Below are positions 10,401 to 18,637 of a stretch of 38,346 nt of DNA, one piece after another. The notes beneath the pieces are model-generated. The model saw only the letters and a program-made list of their open reading frames with translations, had not been told where the DNA came from and searched no databases. This DNA is from an uncultured Pseudanabaenaceae cyanobacterium (GTDB taxonomy: Bacteria; Cyanobacteriota; Cyanobacteriia; PCC-9006; JAAUQQ01), in NCBI GenBank assembly GCA_938002085.1, contig CALLAT010000087.1:1-38346 (forward strand), written 5' to 3'. Each line of letters begins with the position of its first letter. Position 1 is the first letter of the stretch. Both the position numbers and the translations under genes were made by a program.

Positions 10401-11814
10401 CATCATGGACATTGGCATTAATGATAATTTCTTTGAGCTAGGCGGCGACTCTCTGCAAACGACTCAGCTGATTAGCCGAACCGAAGAATCCTATAAGGTG
10501 GTCATTCCCCTGATTGATTTCTTCCCGATGCCGACGATCGCCGGACTCGCGCGTTTGATTGAGGGGACAGATTCCGAGAAGCAGCGGGAATATATGACAC
10601 TGGAGCAGCTGCAAGCGGAAGTCCAACTGGATGAAAGCCTTCAGCTATGGGAAACCGAAACGTTGCAGCTCAGTGATGCTGAGCCGGTTGAAAATATTTT
10701 CATGACGGGCAGTACGGGCTTCATCGGCTCCTTCCTGCTCCATGAGATTTTGCAGACGACGACGGCCACGGTCTACTGCTTGTTGAGAGGGGATGACGCA
10801 GCCCAGGCGCGGCAAAAGTTGGTGACGGCGCTAGAGCGTTGTGGCAGCTTACCTCGCGAAAGCTACTCCAAGATCATTCCGGTGTTGGGAGACCTATCTC
10901 AGCCAAAGCTGGGTTTGGGGGATGCTGAATTCAACCAGCTGGCAGAAACGGTGGATGTGATTTATCACAGCGCTGCTAGTGTCAACCTGCTTTATCCCTA
11001 TCAGGCGTTGCATTCTACCAATGTCTCGGGAACGCACGAAGTGCTGCGATTGGCCTTTTCTCACCATGGAAAGCCGGTTCACTATGTTTCTACGCTGGAT
11101 GTCTTTGAATCCTTGGCCAGTACTGGGGCCAGCATGTTCCATGAAGAGGATTGCATCGCCCAGGGAGATGGCATGTCGGGTGGCTATGCCCAGAGTAAGT
11201 GGGTGGCAGAGCGATTGATGATGGAGGCTTGCCATCGCGGTCTTCCCATCCACATCTATCGCCCCGGCATGGTCTCTGGCCACAGTTGCTCTGGCATGGG
11301 TAACACCACTGACTTGATCAGCCGCTTTGTCCAGAGTGTCGTTGAGCTAAAGCAGGCCCCCGACTTGGACCTGATGCTGGACATGACCCCTGTGGATTAT
11401 GTGAGTCGCAGTATTGTGCATCTCTCACAGCAGTCTACCTATCAAGGCAAGGTATTCCATTTGATTAATCCTCAACCGTTGCCGCTGTCGCTTCTGGTTG
11501 AGACCTTGCAAGCCCAAGGCCATGTCATCGAGACCATTCCCTATGCTCAGTGGAAGGAGTCTTTGCGCAACCAGCCTAATGCTCTGCAAGCCTTGGCGAC
11601 CGTGGTGACGGAAGATATCGCTGAGGGGCATCAGACTCGTCTGGAGCTCTGGCTCTCTGGCACGGAAGGGTTTGGCCGCGCCAATGCAATCGCTGGCCTG
11701 GCTGATTCGGCGGTTTCTTGTCCTCCAGCGGATTTAACCCTGCTGAAGACCTATCTCAACTTCTTTGAGAGCCAGGGCTTTATGCCCGAGTCTCAGCTTG
11801 CTAAATCCCTGTAG
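7444..11814 (+). CDS. NRPS-like protein: adenylation, N-methyltransferase, carrier, thioester reductase
   Basis: A single 1456-residue module lacking a condensation domain. The adenylation domain (about 20-485) has YVIYTSGSTGKPKGV from Y166, NAYGPTEATV and YKTGDTVR. A SAM-dependent N-methyltransferase is inserted between core motifs A8 and A10 (VLEIGCGTG, G557-G559). NGKVNRRALP closes the adenylation domain. The carrier motif FFELGGDSL carries the pantetheine serine S1003. The C-terminal thioester reductase has FMTGSTGFIG (1086-1095) and YAQSK (Y1248, K1252). Expected chemistry is to load an amino acid, N-methylate it and release it reductively as an aldehyde or alcohol. A hand-aligned specificity code reads D-V-E-N-V-I-A-V-T-K, which I cannot assign. 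TTG 7444 is used, with a weak GGTGAT upstream; ATG 7471 is the alternative. A MATE exporter follows. Confidence 0.93.
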   Translation: MTQPTDLKRMETPVNCDKHNCVHTLIEKRGLDTPDAIAIASESEQYSYLTLNQKANQLARYLQKLGVKPESLVGICVERSPIAIVALLAVLKVGGAYVPIDPTYPRERVALMVEDSQLNLILTQQQYAPGLSTDAAVVCLDADWSLIEKETTDNLDVAVQGSNLAYVIYTSGSTGKPKGVMIEHHSLSNLVGALSEQYALTAQDRVLQFASISFDVAVEEIFVTLAAGATLVLRSQEMLRSVPAFLSACEEKQLTVLNLPTAFWHKLCAEFPKVKLPECVRLVVIGSERAIPKWLLAWQANVPSHVRLVNAYGPTEATVTSTLCDLAGPQAVNAIESRVIPIGWPIRETQAYVLNETLEPVSAGESGELYLAGAGLARGYLNRPDLTSERFIEWNNGSHGAVRLYKTGDTVRARENGCLEYLDRIDHQEKIRGFRIELPEIESVLSQHPAVLETAVIAREDVPGEKRLAAYIVPRLDQPEVFDSENVEAEQLDYWRTIHDSEHFNEVEEHWDPTFNISGWLDSYTGEPIADAAMKEWLDQTIDRMLSLQPKRVLEIGCGTGLILFRVAPHCETYVGTDFSKTALSYIEQQLPRLNLPQVSLQQRPAHQLEAGMTESFDTIFINSVIQYFPTVNYLVDVVETALNMLEPGGSLFIGDVRSHALLPAFATALELDRAADDCLGDELLRRVQKRLGQEEELTLHPDFFYALQQRFPQIGQVKVEIKHGEFVNELSEFRYDVTLQRVAERVEAKETMPALDGAEATPEPEWLDWQEQNLSLELLKRWLQQLKPQALGVQHIPNGGVYAKVLATQQLFARKEHFTAAELRQLADNYQGTGINPQQLCKLAEELGYGIRLSWSRGSGVTDYPEAYYDVILQLENDVSSIDFPVSTELKVDSLEDYANDPQKAKLDHSLIPQFRSFLQDKLPSYMVPAAFVLMDALPLTPNGKVNRRALPAIGSERPELKDAFIAPRTPLEKELSNLWSMILGIMDIGINDNFFELGGDSLQTTQLISRTEESYKVVIPLIDFFPMPTIAGLARLIEGTDSEKQREYMTLEQLQAEVQLDESLQLWETETLQLSDAEPVENIFMTGSTGFIGSFLLHEILQTTTATVYCLLRGDDAAQARQKLVTALERCGSLPRESYSKIIPVLGDLSQPKLGLGDAEFNQLAETVDVIYHSAASVNLLYPYQALHSTNVSGTHEVLRLAFSHHGKPVHYVSTLDVFESLASTGASMFHEEDCIAQGDGMSGGYAQSKWVAERLMMEACHRGLPIHIYRPGMVSGHSCSGMGNTTDLISRFVQSVVELKQAPDLDLMLDMTPVDYVSRSIVHLSQQSTYQGKVFHLINPQPLPLSLLVETLQAQGHVIETIPYAQWKESLRNQPNALQALATVVTEDIAEGHQTRLELWLSGTEGFGRANAIAGLADSAVSCPPADLTLLKTYLNFFESQGFMPESQLAKSL

Positions 11815-12214
11815 AGCTGGCTTGGAAGATGGGAATAATAAGGGCACTGCATGGTGTATTTCTTTCACGATTCATCAGCAATGAAAGCAGCTGATGACGG
11901 TTTGTGACTTGCCATGCAGTGAGCCTTTGAATTCATTCGTTTGCGTCTATTCTTGCCGATTTTAGGTTGTAATTGATTTGTCGCTGATAGATAGATTACT
12001 TGCCTGAAAATTGTGAGAATTGTCCGTAAACTGTTTCAGTCAAAGTCTAAAATTTAATCTTCTAAAAGATTAGTCAGTGGGCTCGGAAAGACTCTGGCAT
12101 ACCTTTTAATCTGCTAAGAATTTAGCTAGATTCTATTTGGTTGAACGTTGTCTATTGCCGAGATGCATTTTGCCATCAGCTTGTCGAATCTAGACCCGCA
12201 GCTAGGCATTATTG
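11815..12214. other. intergenic region between the NRPS-like and MATE genes
   Basis: Non-coding apart from the nested hairpin at 11845-11921. The remainder, 11922-12214, is AT-rich and may hold the promoter of the MATE gene; no certain promoter was recognised. Confidence 0.5.
11845..11921 (+). repeat. nested stem-loop after the NRPS-like gene
   Basis: Outer arms CACTGCATGG (11845-11854) and CCATGCAGTG (11912-11921) are perfectly complementary. Inside them TCATCAGC (11872-11879) pairs with GCTGATGA (11890-11897). It begins 30 bp after the stop codon and could protect or terminate the transcript, although no T tract follows. Confidence 0.5.
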
Positions 12215-13762
12215 ATGCAAACAGAAATAGGAGCCACTCCAAAAGGCATCGCGAAAGCTTGGATAGAAGCCAAGGCTTGTGGGTTGTTGGCGATTCCCCT
12301 CGCAGCAGCGCAAATTACGGATTCTATTACCGGCTTCGTCGATACGATGATGATGGGCTGGCTAGGCAGTGAGAACATCGCTGCTGGAGCACTAGGAGCC
12401 ATCTCATTTAATTATTTGCTTTGGGTTGTGACCTCGGTGTTGTCATCGGTGAGCCCTCTCACGGCTCAAGCCTATGGTGCGGGAGATACCAAGGCGGTAC
12501 GGCAGGTATTGCATCAAGGGTTTTGGTTAACGGCTGTCATGGGCATTCCGATGACGGCTTTGCTGTGGCATGGCGGCACCATACTTCAATATTTTGGACA
12601 GGAGCCTGAAGCGATCGTCCTGGCCGATCAGTACTTAAAGGCCATTGCCTGGGGATTTATCCCAGCAGTGGCTTGTTCGTTGCTTAAGGGATTTGTATCA
12701 GCCTTATCTCGTCCTCGGGTGGTGATGCTGATCGTCCTGTTGGGGATTGTTGTCAACGTTGGCGGTAACTATGTGCTGATGCTGGGGAAGTTTGGCGCAC
12801 CGGCCTTGGGCCTCGCAGGGGTTGGCTGGTCCAGCACTCTGGCGTTCTGGGGGATGTTTATCGCCATGATGGTGTACTTAGCCTATAGCCAGCATTTCAA
12901 AGTTTATCGCTTGCTCACCAAGCTTCGGTTCAGCAGGCAAGTCACCCGAAGAGTCTTGCAGGTGGGGGTGCCCATTGGGGGATTGATGGCGGTCGAGGCT
13001 GGCATTAGCGCTGCAGGAACTTTCTTGGCGGGACAGTTGGGAACTGAGCCCCTCGCAGCTCATCAAGTTGCCTATCAAACTGCTGGCGTGATTACCTATC
13101 AAGTGGCCAGTGGCATTTCGATCGCAACCACGGTGAGAGTTGGACAGCTCTTTGGTCAAAATAATTTTCAGGCCAGTCGCTTTGCCGGGTTTGTCGGCAT
13201 TGGGGTCGCCGGGGCTTGCATGGGAGTGTTTAGTCTGGCGTTCGTCTTGGTGCCCAATCAAATTATTGGTTTGTACATTGATGCCTCCCAGCCTGCCAAT
13301 GCTGGAGTGGTTGCGATCGCCAGAAACCTATTGCTGTTAGCTGCCCTCTTTCAGGTGATTGATGGGGCTCAGGTCACTGCTGCGGGGGCATTGCGGGGAA
13401 TTAATGACACGAAGGTACCCATGCTGATTGGCTTTGGTGCCCATTGGTGTGTCGGTTTACCAGTGAGCTACATCTTGGGCATGAAACTGGGCCTGGGGGT
13501 CGTTGGGCTATGGCTGGGCGTGGCAGCGGGATTAGCGATCGCGGCGGTGGTCCTCACTTGGCGCTTTTATGTCGCTGCTGGTCGGATGATTCACATGGCA
13601 CGCAACTTAGAGCGGACTCATGTGGTGAGCAATCGTTTGCAAACTTTGCTGAGCCACCAGACAGAAATGCTTCTGCGAGAAGCCACCCGCTGCAACCTTC
13701 AGCATGGGTTGATCCAACCTGAATTTTCATCCCTAGAAGATTCTAATGTTCAAACGACTTGA
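12215..13762 (+). CDS. MATE family multidrug/metabolite efflux transporter
   Basis: A 515-residue inner-membrane protein with about twelve hydrophobic segments in two homologous halves. Family features include the early DSITGFVDTMMMGWLG region, AQAYGAGD and its second-half counterpart VRVGQLFGQNN. MATE proteins export cationic drugs or secondary metabolites using a sodium or proton gradient. A hydrophilic C-terminal tail of about 50 residues extends beyond the last membrane segment. ATG 12215 is preferred to the preceding TTG 12212; TAGG at about 12203 is a weak ribosome-binding site. Its position 400 bp after the NRPS-like gene, in the same direction, suggests it may export that product, but general detoxification is equally possible. 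Confidence 0.9.
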   Translation: MQTEIGATPKGIAKAWIEAKACGLLAIPLAAAQITDSITGFVDTMMMGWLGSENIAAGALGAISFNYLLWVVTSVLSSVSPLTAQAYGAGDTKAVRQVLHQGFWLTAVMGIPMTALLWHGGTILQYFGQEPEAIVLADQYLKAIAWGFIPAVACSLLKGFVSALSRPRVVMLIVLLGIVVNVGGNYVLMLGKFGAPALGLAGVGWSSTLAFWGMFIAMMVYLAYSQHFKVYRLLTKLRFSRQVTRRVLQVGVPIGGLMAVEAGISAAGTFLAGQLGTEPLAAHQVAYQTAGVITYQVASGISIATTVRVGQLFGQNNFQASRFAGFVGIGVAGACMGVFSLAFVLVPNQIIGLYIDASQPANAGVVAIARNLLLLAALFQVIDGAQVTAAGALRGINDTKVPMLIGFGAHWCVGLPVSYILGMKLGLGVVGLWLGVAAGLAIAAVVLTWRFYVAAGRMIHMARNLERTHVVSNRLQTLLSHQTEMLLREATRCNLQHGLIQPEFSSLEDSNVQTT

Positions 13763-13766
13763 CCTT

Positions 13767-13797
13767 CATTCTGGTGAGGATGAGACTCACTAGAATG
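13767..13797 (+). terminator. hairpin after the MATE gene
   Basis: CATTCT (13767-13772) pairs with AGAATG (13792-13797), and GTGAG (13774-13778) pairs with CTCAC (13786-13790), with one internal mismatch. It starts right after the stop codon. No T tract follows, so termination would not be of the classic type. Confidence 0.4.
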
Positions 13798-14038
13798 CTG
13801 TACCTGAATTGTTTGAAGGTTGTCTACCATGCCTGCCAATTGACCTCCGTATAATTGATGATTTATTAGGGCCAGACCTGGGGTAACGCGCAATATATTG
13901 TTCTGAATTAACAATTACGGCTCATTTTTGAGATCGTTCATTGCCTCAAGGGTAATCTGAAAGTACCGGTAGATTGAAGTTGTCCGGAGCCTCAAGGTCA
14001 GGCTATTCGCTCTCTAATTATTAGAATTTGCATTTGCC

Positions 14039-16210
14039 ATGAAAGGATTCTTGAATCGCTCAAAGCATTCCCATCGTCATAGAACTAACTTGCGAATGCT
14101 GCTAGTGGTTCCCTTTGCAATTGAAATTTTTGCGGCAGTGGGGCTGACTGGATATTTGTCGTTACGCAATGGCCAAAGAGCGGTTAACGAACTGGCAGCC
14201 CGCCTTAGCTATGAAGTGAGCGATCGTATTGATCAACGCTTAGATCAATACCTCACCACAGCTCAAATGGTCACGAAGAACAATGGTGCTGCCTTTGACC
14301 TTGACATTCTAGAGACGAATGATTTAGAGCTGCTAGGTCAATATTTTTGGAAGCAAATTAAGACTTATCCCCTAGGCTACATCCTCTATGGCTCGACCAA
14401 TGGCGATTTTGCGGCAGCGGGCTACTATACGGACGACGGTGAAGTTTATATCCATGAATCTTCCGAGCGACTGAATCAGAATTTTGATCTATTGACCTAT
14501 CAGGCCAATGACAAAGGCGAGCGCATCGACCTGATTGAAACCGTTCCAGAGCATAGGTTTCAAGAAGAAGGCTGGTATGCAGAGGTCATGGAGTCTGGGA
14601 GGTTTACTTGGACCTCGATTTACCAATGGGATATGGAGCCCTACACGCTGTCAGTTGCCATTGCTCGGCCTGTTTATGATGCAGCCGGAGATATGATTGG
14701 CAGTATCGCGGCAGAGCAGCCACTGACTGAAATTGCTCACTTTCTCCAAGACTTAAACATTAGTCCTACGGGTAAGGCCTTTATCTTGGAGCGCGACGGT
14801 TTGCTTGTTGCGACCTCCACTGACTCAGAGTCTTACGAGTTGGTGAATGGTATGCCAGAACGACTCCAGGCTCAGGAGTTCTCTGATCCGTTGATTCAGT
14901 CTGTTTCTAAGTCACTGATCGAGAGATTTGGTGATTTGGAGAATATCAAGGATTCTCAGCAGGTTGATGTTTGGGTTGATGAACAACGCCAGTTTGTTCA
15001 AGTCACGCCTTGGCAAGATGCAATGGGCTTGGACTGGCTGATGGTCGTCGTGGTGCCAGAAGCTGACTTTATGGCCCAGATTAATGCAAATACTCGTTCT
15101 ACGATTTTGCTCTGTTTGGCCGCATTGGGTGGCGCATTGGTGTTGGGTTACTTCACATCTCGATGGATCGCCAAACCGATCTTGAAAATTAGCCAGGCGG
15201 CAGAGGACATTGCCAACGGTGATTTGGAACAGAATGTAGAAGCGTTTAACGTCAATGAACTGAACGTTTTATCTCAGTCCTTTAACCGGATGGCCCAGCA
15301 GTTGCGAGAATCCTTCGCGACCCTAGGCCGCGCCAATGAGCAACTTGAGATTCGAGTTGAACAGCGCACTTTAGAGCTACAGGAGGCGAAAGAGGTCGCC
15401 GAGATCGCGAATAAGGCAAAGAGTGATTTCTTGGCAAATATGAGTCATGAATTACGTACGCCGATGAATGCCATTATTGGCTATAGCGAGATGCTGCAAG
15501 AAGAAGCAGAAGATCTTGAAGATGCAATGTTCCGGGATGATCTGGGCAAAATTCATGGCGCTGGCACCCATCTACTCTCGCTGATTACGGATGTCTTAGA
15601 CCTCTCTAAGATTGAAGCAGGTCGCATGGAGTTGTTTTTAGAAAGCTTCGATATCCATTCTCTAATTAAGGGTATTTCTGCAACAGCCTTGCCCCTGCTT
15701 GAGAAAAATGGCAATGAATTTAAAATTGATTGTGCTGATGAATTGCACATGATGCGGGCAGATGTCACTAAGACGCGTCAAGTTCTACTCAATCTGTTGA
15801 GTAATGCCGCGAAGTTCACCACCCAAGGCACGATCTCTTTGATTGTGCGTCCGTTACAGCAAGATGGAAAAGACTGGGTTTGTTTTGAGGTTATTGATTC
15901 AGGCATTGGCATGACCGAAGCTCAAGTGGCTAAGTTGTTTCAGCCTTTCTCCCAGGCTGATAGTTCCACAACTCGCAAGTATGGTGGTACTGGCTTGGGG
16001 CTGTCTATTTCTAAGAAGTTCTGTGAAATGATGGGCGGCTGTATTAATCTCAAGAGCCAGCCAGGAAAGGGGAGTCAGTTCTCGGTTTATTTGCCAGTTC
16101 AGGTGGCTGAGACGAAGCCTAAAGCTTCTCGTAAGGGGGGAGATAAGCCTCAGGTGATGAAGGTTGACGAGGAGCCTGATGTTGAGTTGCCTTCTACTCT
16201 TGCGGCTTAG
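14039..16210 (+). CDS. membrane sensor histidine kinase (Cache-HAMP-HisKA-HATPase)
   Basis: A 723-residue hybrid-free sensor kinase. A first membrane segment (about 19-41) and a second (about 353-375) enclose an extracytoplasmic domain of about 310 residues of the Cache/PDC type ([13 protein letters not shown] and ASIAARP-like IAAEQPL elements). A HAMP linker and a coiled coil follow. The HisKA box is [19 protein letters not shown], with phospho-acceptor H470. The ATPase domain has the N box [19 protein letters not shown] and [14 protein letters not shown]. There is no receiver domain. It should sense an external small ligand and phosphorylate an unlinked response regulator; none is adjacent. 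ATG 14039 begins just before the basic N-terminus. Confidence 0.93.
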   Translation: MKGFLNRSKHSHRHRTNLRMLLVVPFAIEIFAAVGLTGYLSLRNGQRAVNELAARLSYEVSDRIDQRLDQYLTTAQMVTKNNGAAFDLDILETNDLELLGQYFWKQIKTYPLGYILYGSTNGDFAAAGYYTDDGEVYIHESSERLNQNFDLLTYQANDKGERIDLIETVPEHRFQEEGWYAEVMESGRFTWTSIYQWDMEPYTLSVAIARPVYDAAGDMIGSIAAEQPLTEIAHFLQDLNISPTGKAFILERDGLLVATSTDSESYELVNGMPERLQAQEFSDPLIQSVSKSLIERFGDLENIKDSQQVDVWVDEQRQFVQVTPWQDAMGLDWLMVVVVPEADFMAQINANTRSTILLCLAALGGALVLGYFTSRWIAKPILKISQAAEDIANGDLEQNVEAFNVNELNVLSQSFNRMAQQLRESFATLGRANEQLEIRVEQRTLELQEAKEVAEIANKAKSDFLANMSHELRTPMNAIIGYSEMLQEEAEDLEDAMFRDDLGKIHGAGTHLLSLITDVLDLSKIEAGRMELFLESFDIHSLIKGISATALPLLEKNGNEFKIDCADELHMMRADVTKTRQVLLNLLSNAAKFTTQGTISLIVRPLQQDGKDWVCFEVIDSGIGMTEAQVAKLFQPFSQADSSTTRKYGGTGLGLSISKKFCEMMGGCINLKSQPGKGSQFSVYLPVQVAETKPKASRKGGDKPQVMKVDEEPDVELPSTLAA

Positions 16211-16322
16211 AGTGAATATTGGGATTGAGCAACTTGATGGGGGTGTGGTGCGGGAGCCGGGCTGGGTTCGTTAATATTTGGGGCATGTTGACGTGCCTTG
16301 TCAGGATGAGATGGATTGCAGT

Positions 16323-17393
16323 TTAGTAGGGCGGGAGCAGGCGACGAAAACCGTGAAATAGAACAATGAATAGGAAAAATATGTTGCGGAAGGGCAAGGC
16401 CCAAATGTGGCTTTGAAAGGTGCGATCGCGACCCCTATGGCTAGATGATTTTCCTGTTTCTGTTGTGACCTGAAGTTGTTCTGCTAACTGTTCCATCCAG
16501 GGGATGGAGCGAGGCCATTCAATCAGGTTGTCTAGCCAGATCTCTGGGATGCCTGCTTTGCCAACGCGGCAACCGATGATGCCCCCGGCGATCGCGGCGA
16601 CAGAATCGGTATCACCACCACATTCAACAATGGCTTTAATCGCTGCCGCGTAATCGTTGGGATAGCGAAAACAGGCATGGAGGGCGACGGGAACGGAGCG
16701 ATAGATGTAGCCTGAAACGCCTTTGGCTTGGCCGATGGACTGGGCAAACGTTAGCGAGGTCTCACCCGCCTGGGCTGATGCCGCTGCTTGGTGCAATAGC
16801 TCAATGAGTTCTTGGGCTTCGTGACCGAGGCAGGCTTCCAATTCCGCTAGATATGCCGTTGAGGAATTGCTGGACTGTTGTTGAGCGAACTGAGCTGCGA
16901 GGGCGACGGCAAAGGCTCCGTATTCGGCTTTGGGATCGGTGTGGGTGAGGCGGGAGGAGGCGCGAACAAAGCTGCGAAGCTGGGGGCGATCGCTGATAGC
17001 CGCCCCCAGAATTGCCGCACGCATGGCCGGGCCATTACCTGCAGAAAAAACGCCGCTGTTGCGTGGGTTGAAGCCTAACCAGAGGCGCACAATGGATTTA
17101 AGCGTAGCGAGGCCGATTCCGGCAGGTAGACCCAGTAACCACCAGCGTAGTCGCCAAGCTAAGTCTTTGCGGAATAGCTCCACGTCGCCCCCTGAGGCAA
17201 TCAGCGCCTGGGCGGTAAAGCAGGTGTGCTCGGTGTCGTCGGAGACCATGCCTCGGCCAAAGAAGAGGCGATGATGAGTCGGTGGACCCAAGAGTTTTGC
17301 AGCACGGCGGCGGGAAAGCCCTTCGTAGGGGAGGCCAATGGCGTCACCCATGGCGGTGCCGAGGATGCAGCCGGTGATGTTAGATTCGCTCAT
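16323..17393 (-). CDS. ADP-ribosylglycohydrolase family protein
   Basis: Members remove ADP-ribose from proteins or small molecules using two magnesium ions. Metal-site signatures are present: GTAMGDAIGLPYEG at the N-terminus, SDDTEHT near residue 51, and ECGGDTDSVAAIAGGIIG in the C-terminal part. The family core is about 300 residues. Here about 40 residues follow it, first a basic stretch (SSHRGRDRTFQ) and then a hydrophobic FRNIFFLFIVLF segment, which may anchor the protein to a membrane. ATG 17393 is the start. It is divergent from the TPR gene at 17514. The dinitrogenase-reductase-activating subtype cannot be separated from other subtypes by eye. Confidence 0.88.
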   Translation of the reverse strand: MSESNITGCILGTAMGDAIGLPYEGLSRRRAAKLLGPPTHHRLFFGRGMVSDDTEHTCFTAQALIASGGDVELFRKDLAWRLRWWLLGLPAGIGLATLKSIVRLWLGFNPRNSGVFSAGNGPAMRAAILGAAISDRPQLRSFVRASSRLTHTDPKAEYGAFAVALAAQFAQQQSSNSSTAYLAELEACLGHEAQELIELLHQAAASAQAGETSLTFAQSIGQAKGVSGYIYRSVPVALHACFRYPNDYAAAIKAIVECGGDTDSVAAIAGGIIGCRVGKAGIPEIWLDNLIEWPRSIPWMEQLAEQLQVTTETGKSSSHRGRDRTFQSHIWALPFRNIFFLFIVLFHGFRRLLPPY

Positions 17394-17513
17394 GCTGTTC
17401 GCTTGTTTCGAAGCCGATGTTCTCGGTTGGCATTCTGGAGACGAGTGAGGGGGCGATCGCTCTCAAGTCGCTGGGAATGCTGAGGTAGATGCTCGACCCT
17501 TGACTGGTTCTTC

Positions 17514-18566
17514 ATGCTGGAGCGCGCCTGGCTGCTATTTGATCAACGTCGCTATTCAGAAGCGCTAGAGCTGGCGCAGCGATCGCTCCAGCAATCGCCT
17601 GAGCGGGCCAGAAGCTATGCTCTGATTGCTCAGTGTCATCGAAGACTGGGGCAGTTTTCGATGGGGCTAGAGGCGGCTCAGCGAGTGATTCAGCTTGCGC
17701 CAGAAGCTGCCTTGGGCTATCACGTGATGACGATGCTTCATTGCAGCTTGCAAGAGTATGGTGCTGCCCAAAAGTCTTTAGAGCAAGCGATTAAGCGGTC
17801 TCCAGAGAATGAGGCTTTGCACTATTTGGCAGCGGCGATCGCCTTTGATCAGGCGCGGTGGCAGGACTGCCTCAATGCAACGGCTCAGGCGTTACAGAGC
17901 AATCCAGAACATGTCGCAAGTTTAATTCTGCGCGGGCGTTGCTTTTTCAAAGACTGGCGATTAGAGGAAGCGCAACAGCTCGTTAATTTGGCTTTGCGTC
18001 TCGATGCCAGTAATGCTGACGCTAACGCTTTACAGGGACATCTTCACTTGAGGCAGCGAGCCTTTGATGATGCTTTAAGTGCATTTCGCTTTGCCTTAGA
18101 GCAAGACCCTCACAATGACTTTGCCCACAATGGGTTGGGCGATGCCACCATGGCGCAGAACTGGCTGTACCGGAAAATTTCTTGGTTACACAGTCCCCAT
18201 GGAATCGTTTCTCTCGTTATTGGTATCGCGGTTACGTTCGTTGGCTCGTTGCTGTTGATTCCCCAGATGATCGAGGGGCGTATGCTTTGGGGAGCAGTCT
18301 TCCCTTATAGCTTGATGGCATTAATTGGGCTGAGCCTTCTGCCGTTGATGGCTCAAATGGCTATGCAACTGATAATGCTGCTTAAACCTAAAAATCGTCT
18401 GCTGCTCTCAAGACAAGCGATTTGCCTCACTATTGGATTACCTGCTTTGGTGGGCTTTGTTTTGCTCGCTGCGATCAGCCAATCTCCGATTTTACTTTGT
18501 TTATTGGGTGTGATACAGATTACAAGTTTTGTAATGGCGCTATGTTGTGGCATCAAAAGGAAATAG
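17514..18566 (+). CDS. TPR-repeat membrane protein
   Basis: 350 residues in two parts. Residues 1 to about 215 are tetratricopeptide repeats, about six helix pairs with the usual A-x-x-x-x-P spacing (RRYSEALELAQRSLQQSPE, QRAFDDALSAFRFALEQDP). Residues about 225-350 contain four hydrophobic segments, probably membrane-spanning, ending in a basic CGIKRK tail. TPR domains bind partner proteins, so this is probably a cytoplasmic scaffold fixed to the membrane; the partner is unknown. ATG 17514 starts directly in the first TPR helix. It converges with the exoprotein gene ending at 18638, with only 71 bp between stops. Confidence 0.85.
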   Translation: MLERAWLLFDQRRYSEALELAQRSLQQSPERARSYALIAQCHRRLGQFSMGLEAAQRVIQLAPEAALGYHVMTMLHCSLQEYGAAQKSLEQAIKRSPENEALHYLAAAIAFDQARWQDCLNATAQALQSNPEHVASLILRGRCFFKDWRLEEAQQLVNLALRLDASNADANALQGHLHLRQRAFDDALSAFRFALEQDPHNDFAHNGLGDATMAQNWLYRKISWLHSPHGIVSLVIGIAVTFVGSLLLIPQMIEGRMLWGAVFPYSLMALIGLSLLPLMAQMAMQLIMLLKPKNRLLLSRQAICLTIGLPALVGFVLLAAISQSPILLCLLGVIQITSFVMALCCGIKRK

Positions 18567-18637
18567 CTGTTTGGATGACTTCGCGGTAGAAAGTCCCGTG
18601 ACATGGAGACAAGAGCTTTGAACAGCGGCAGGCTGGG

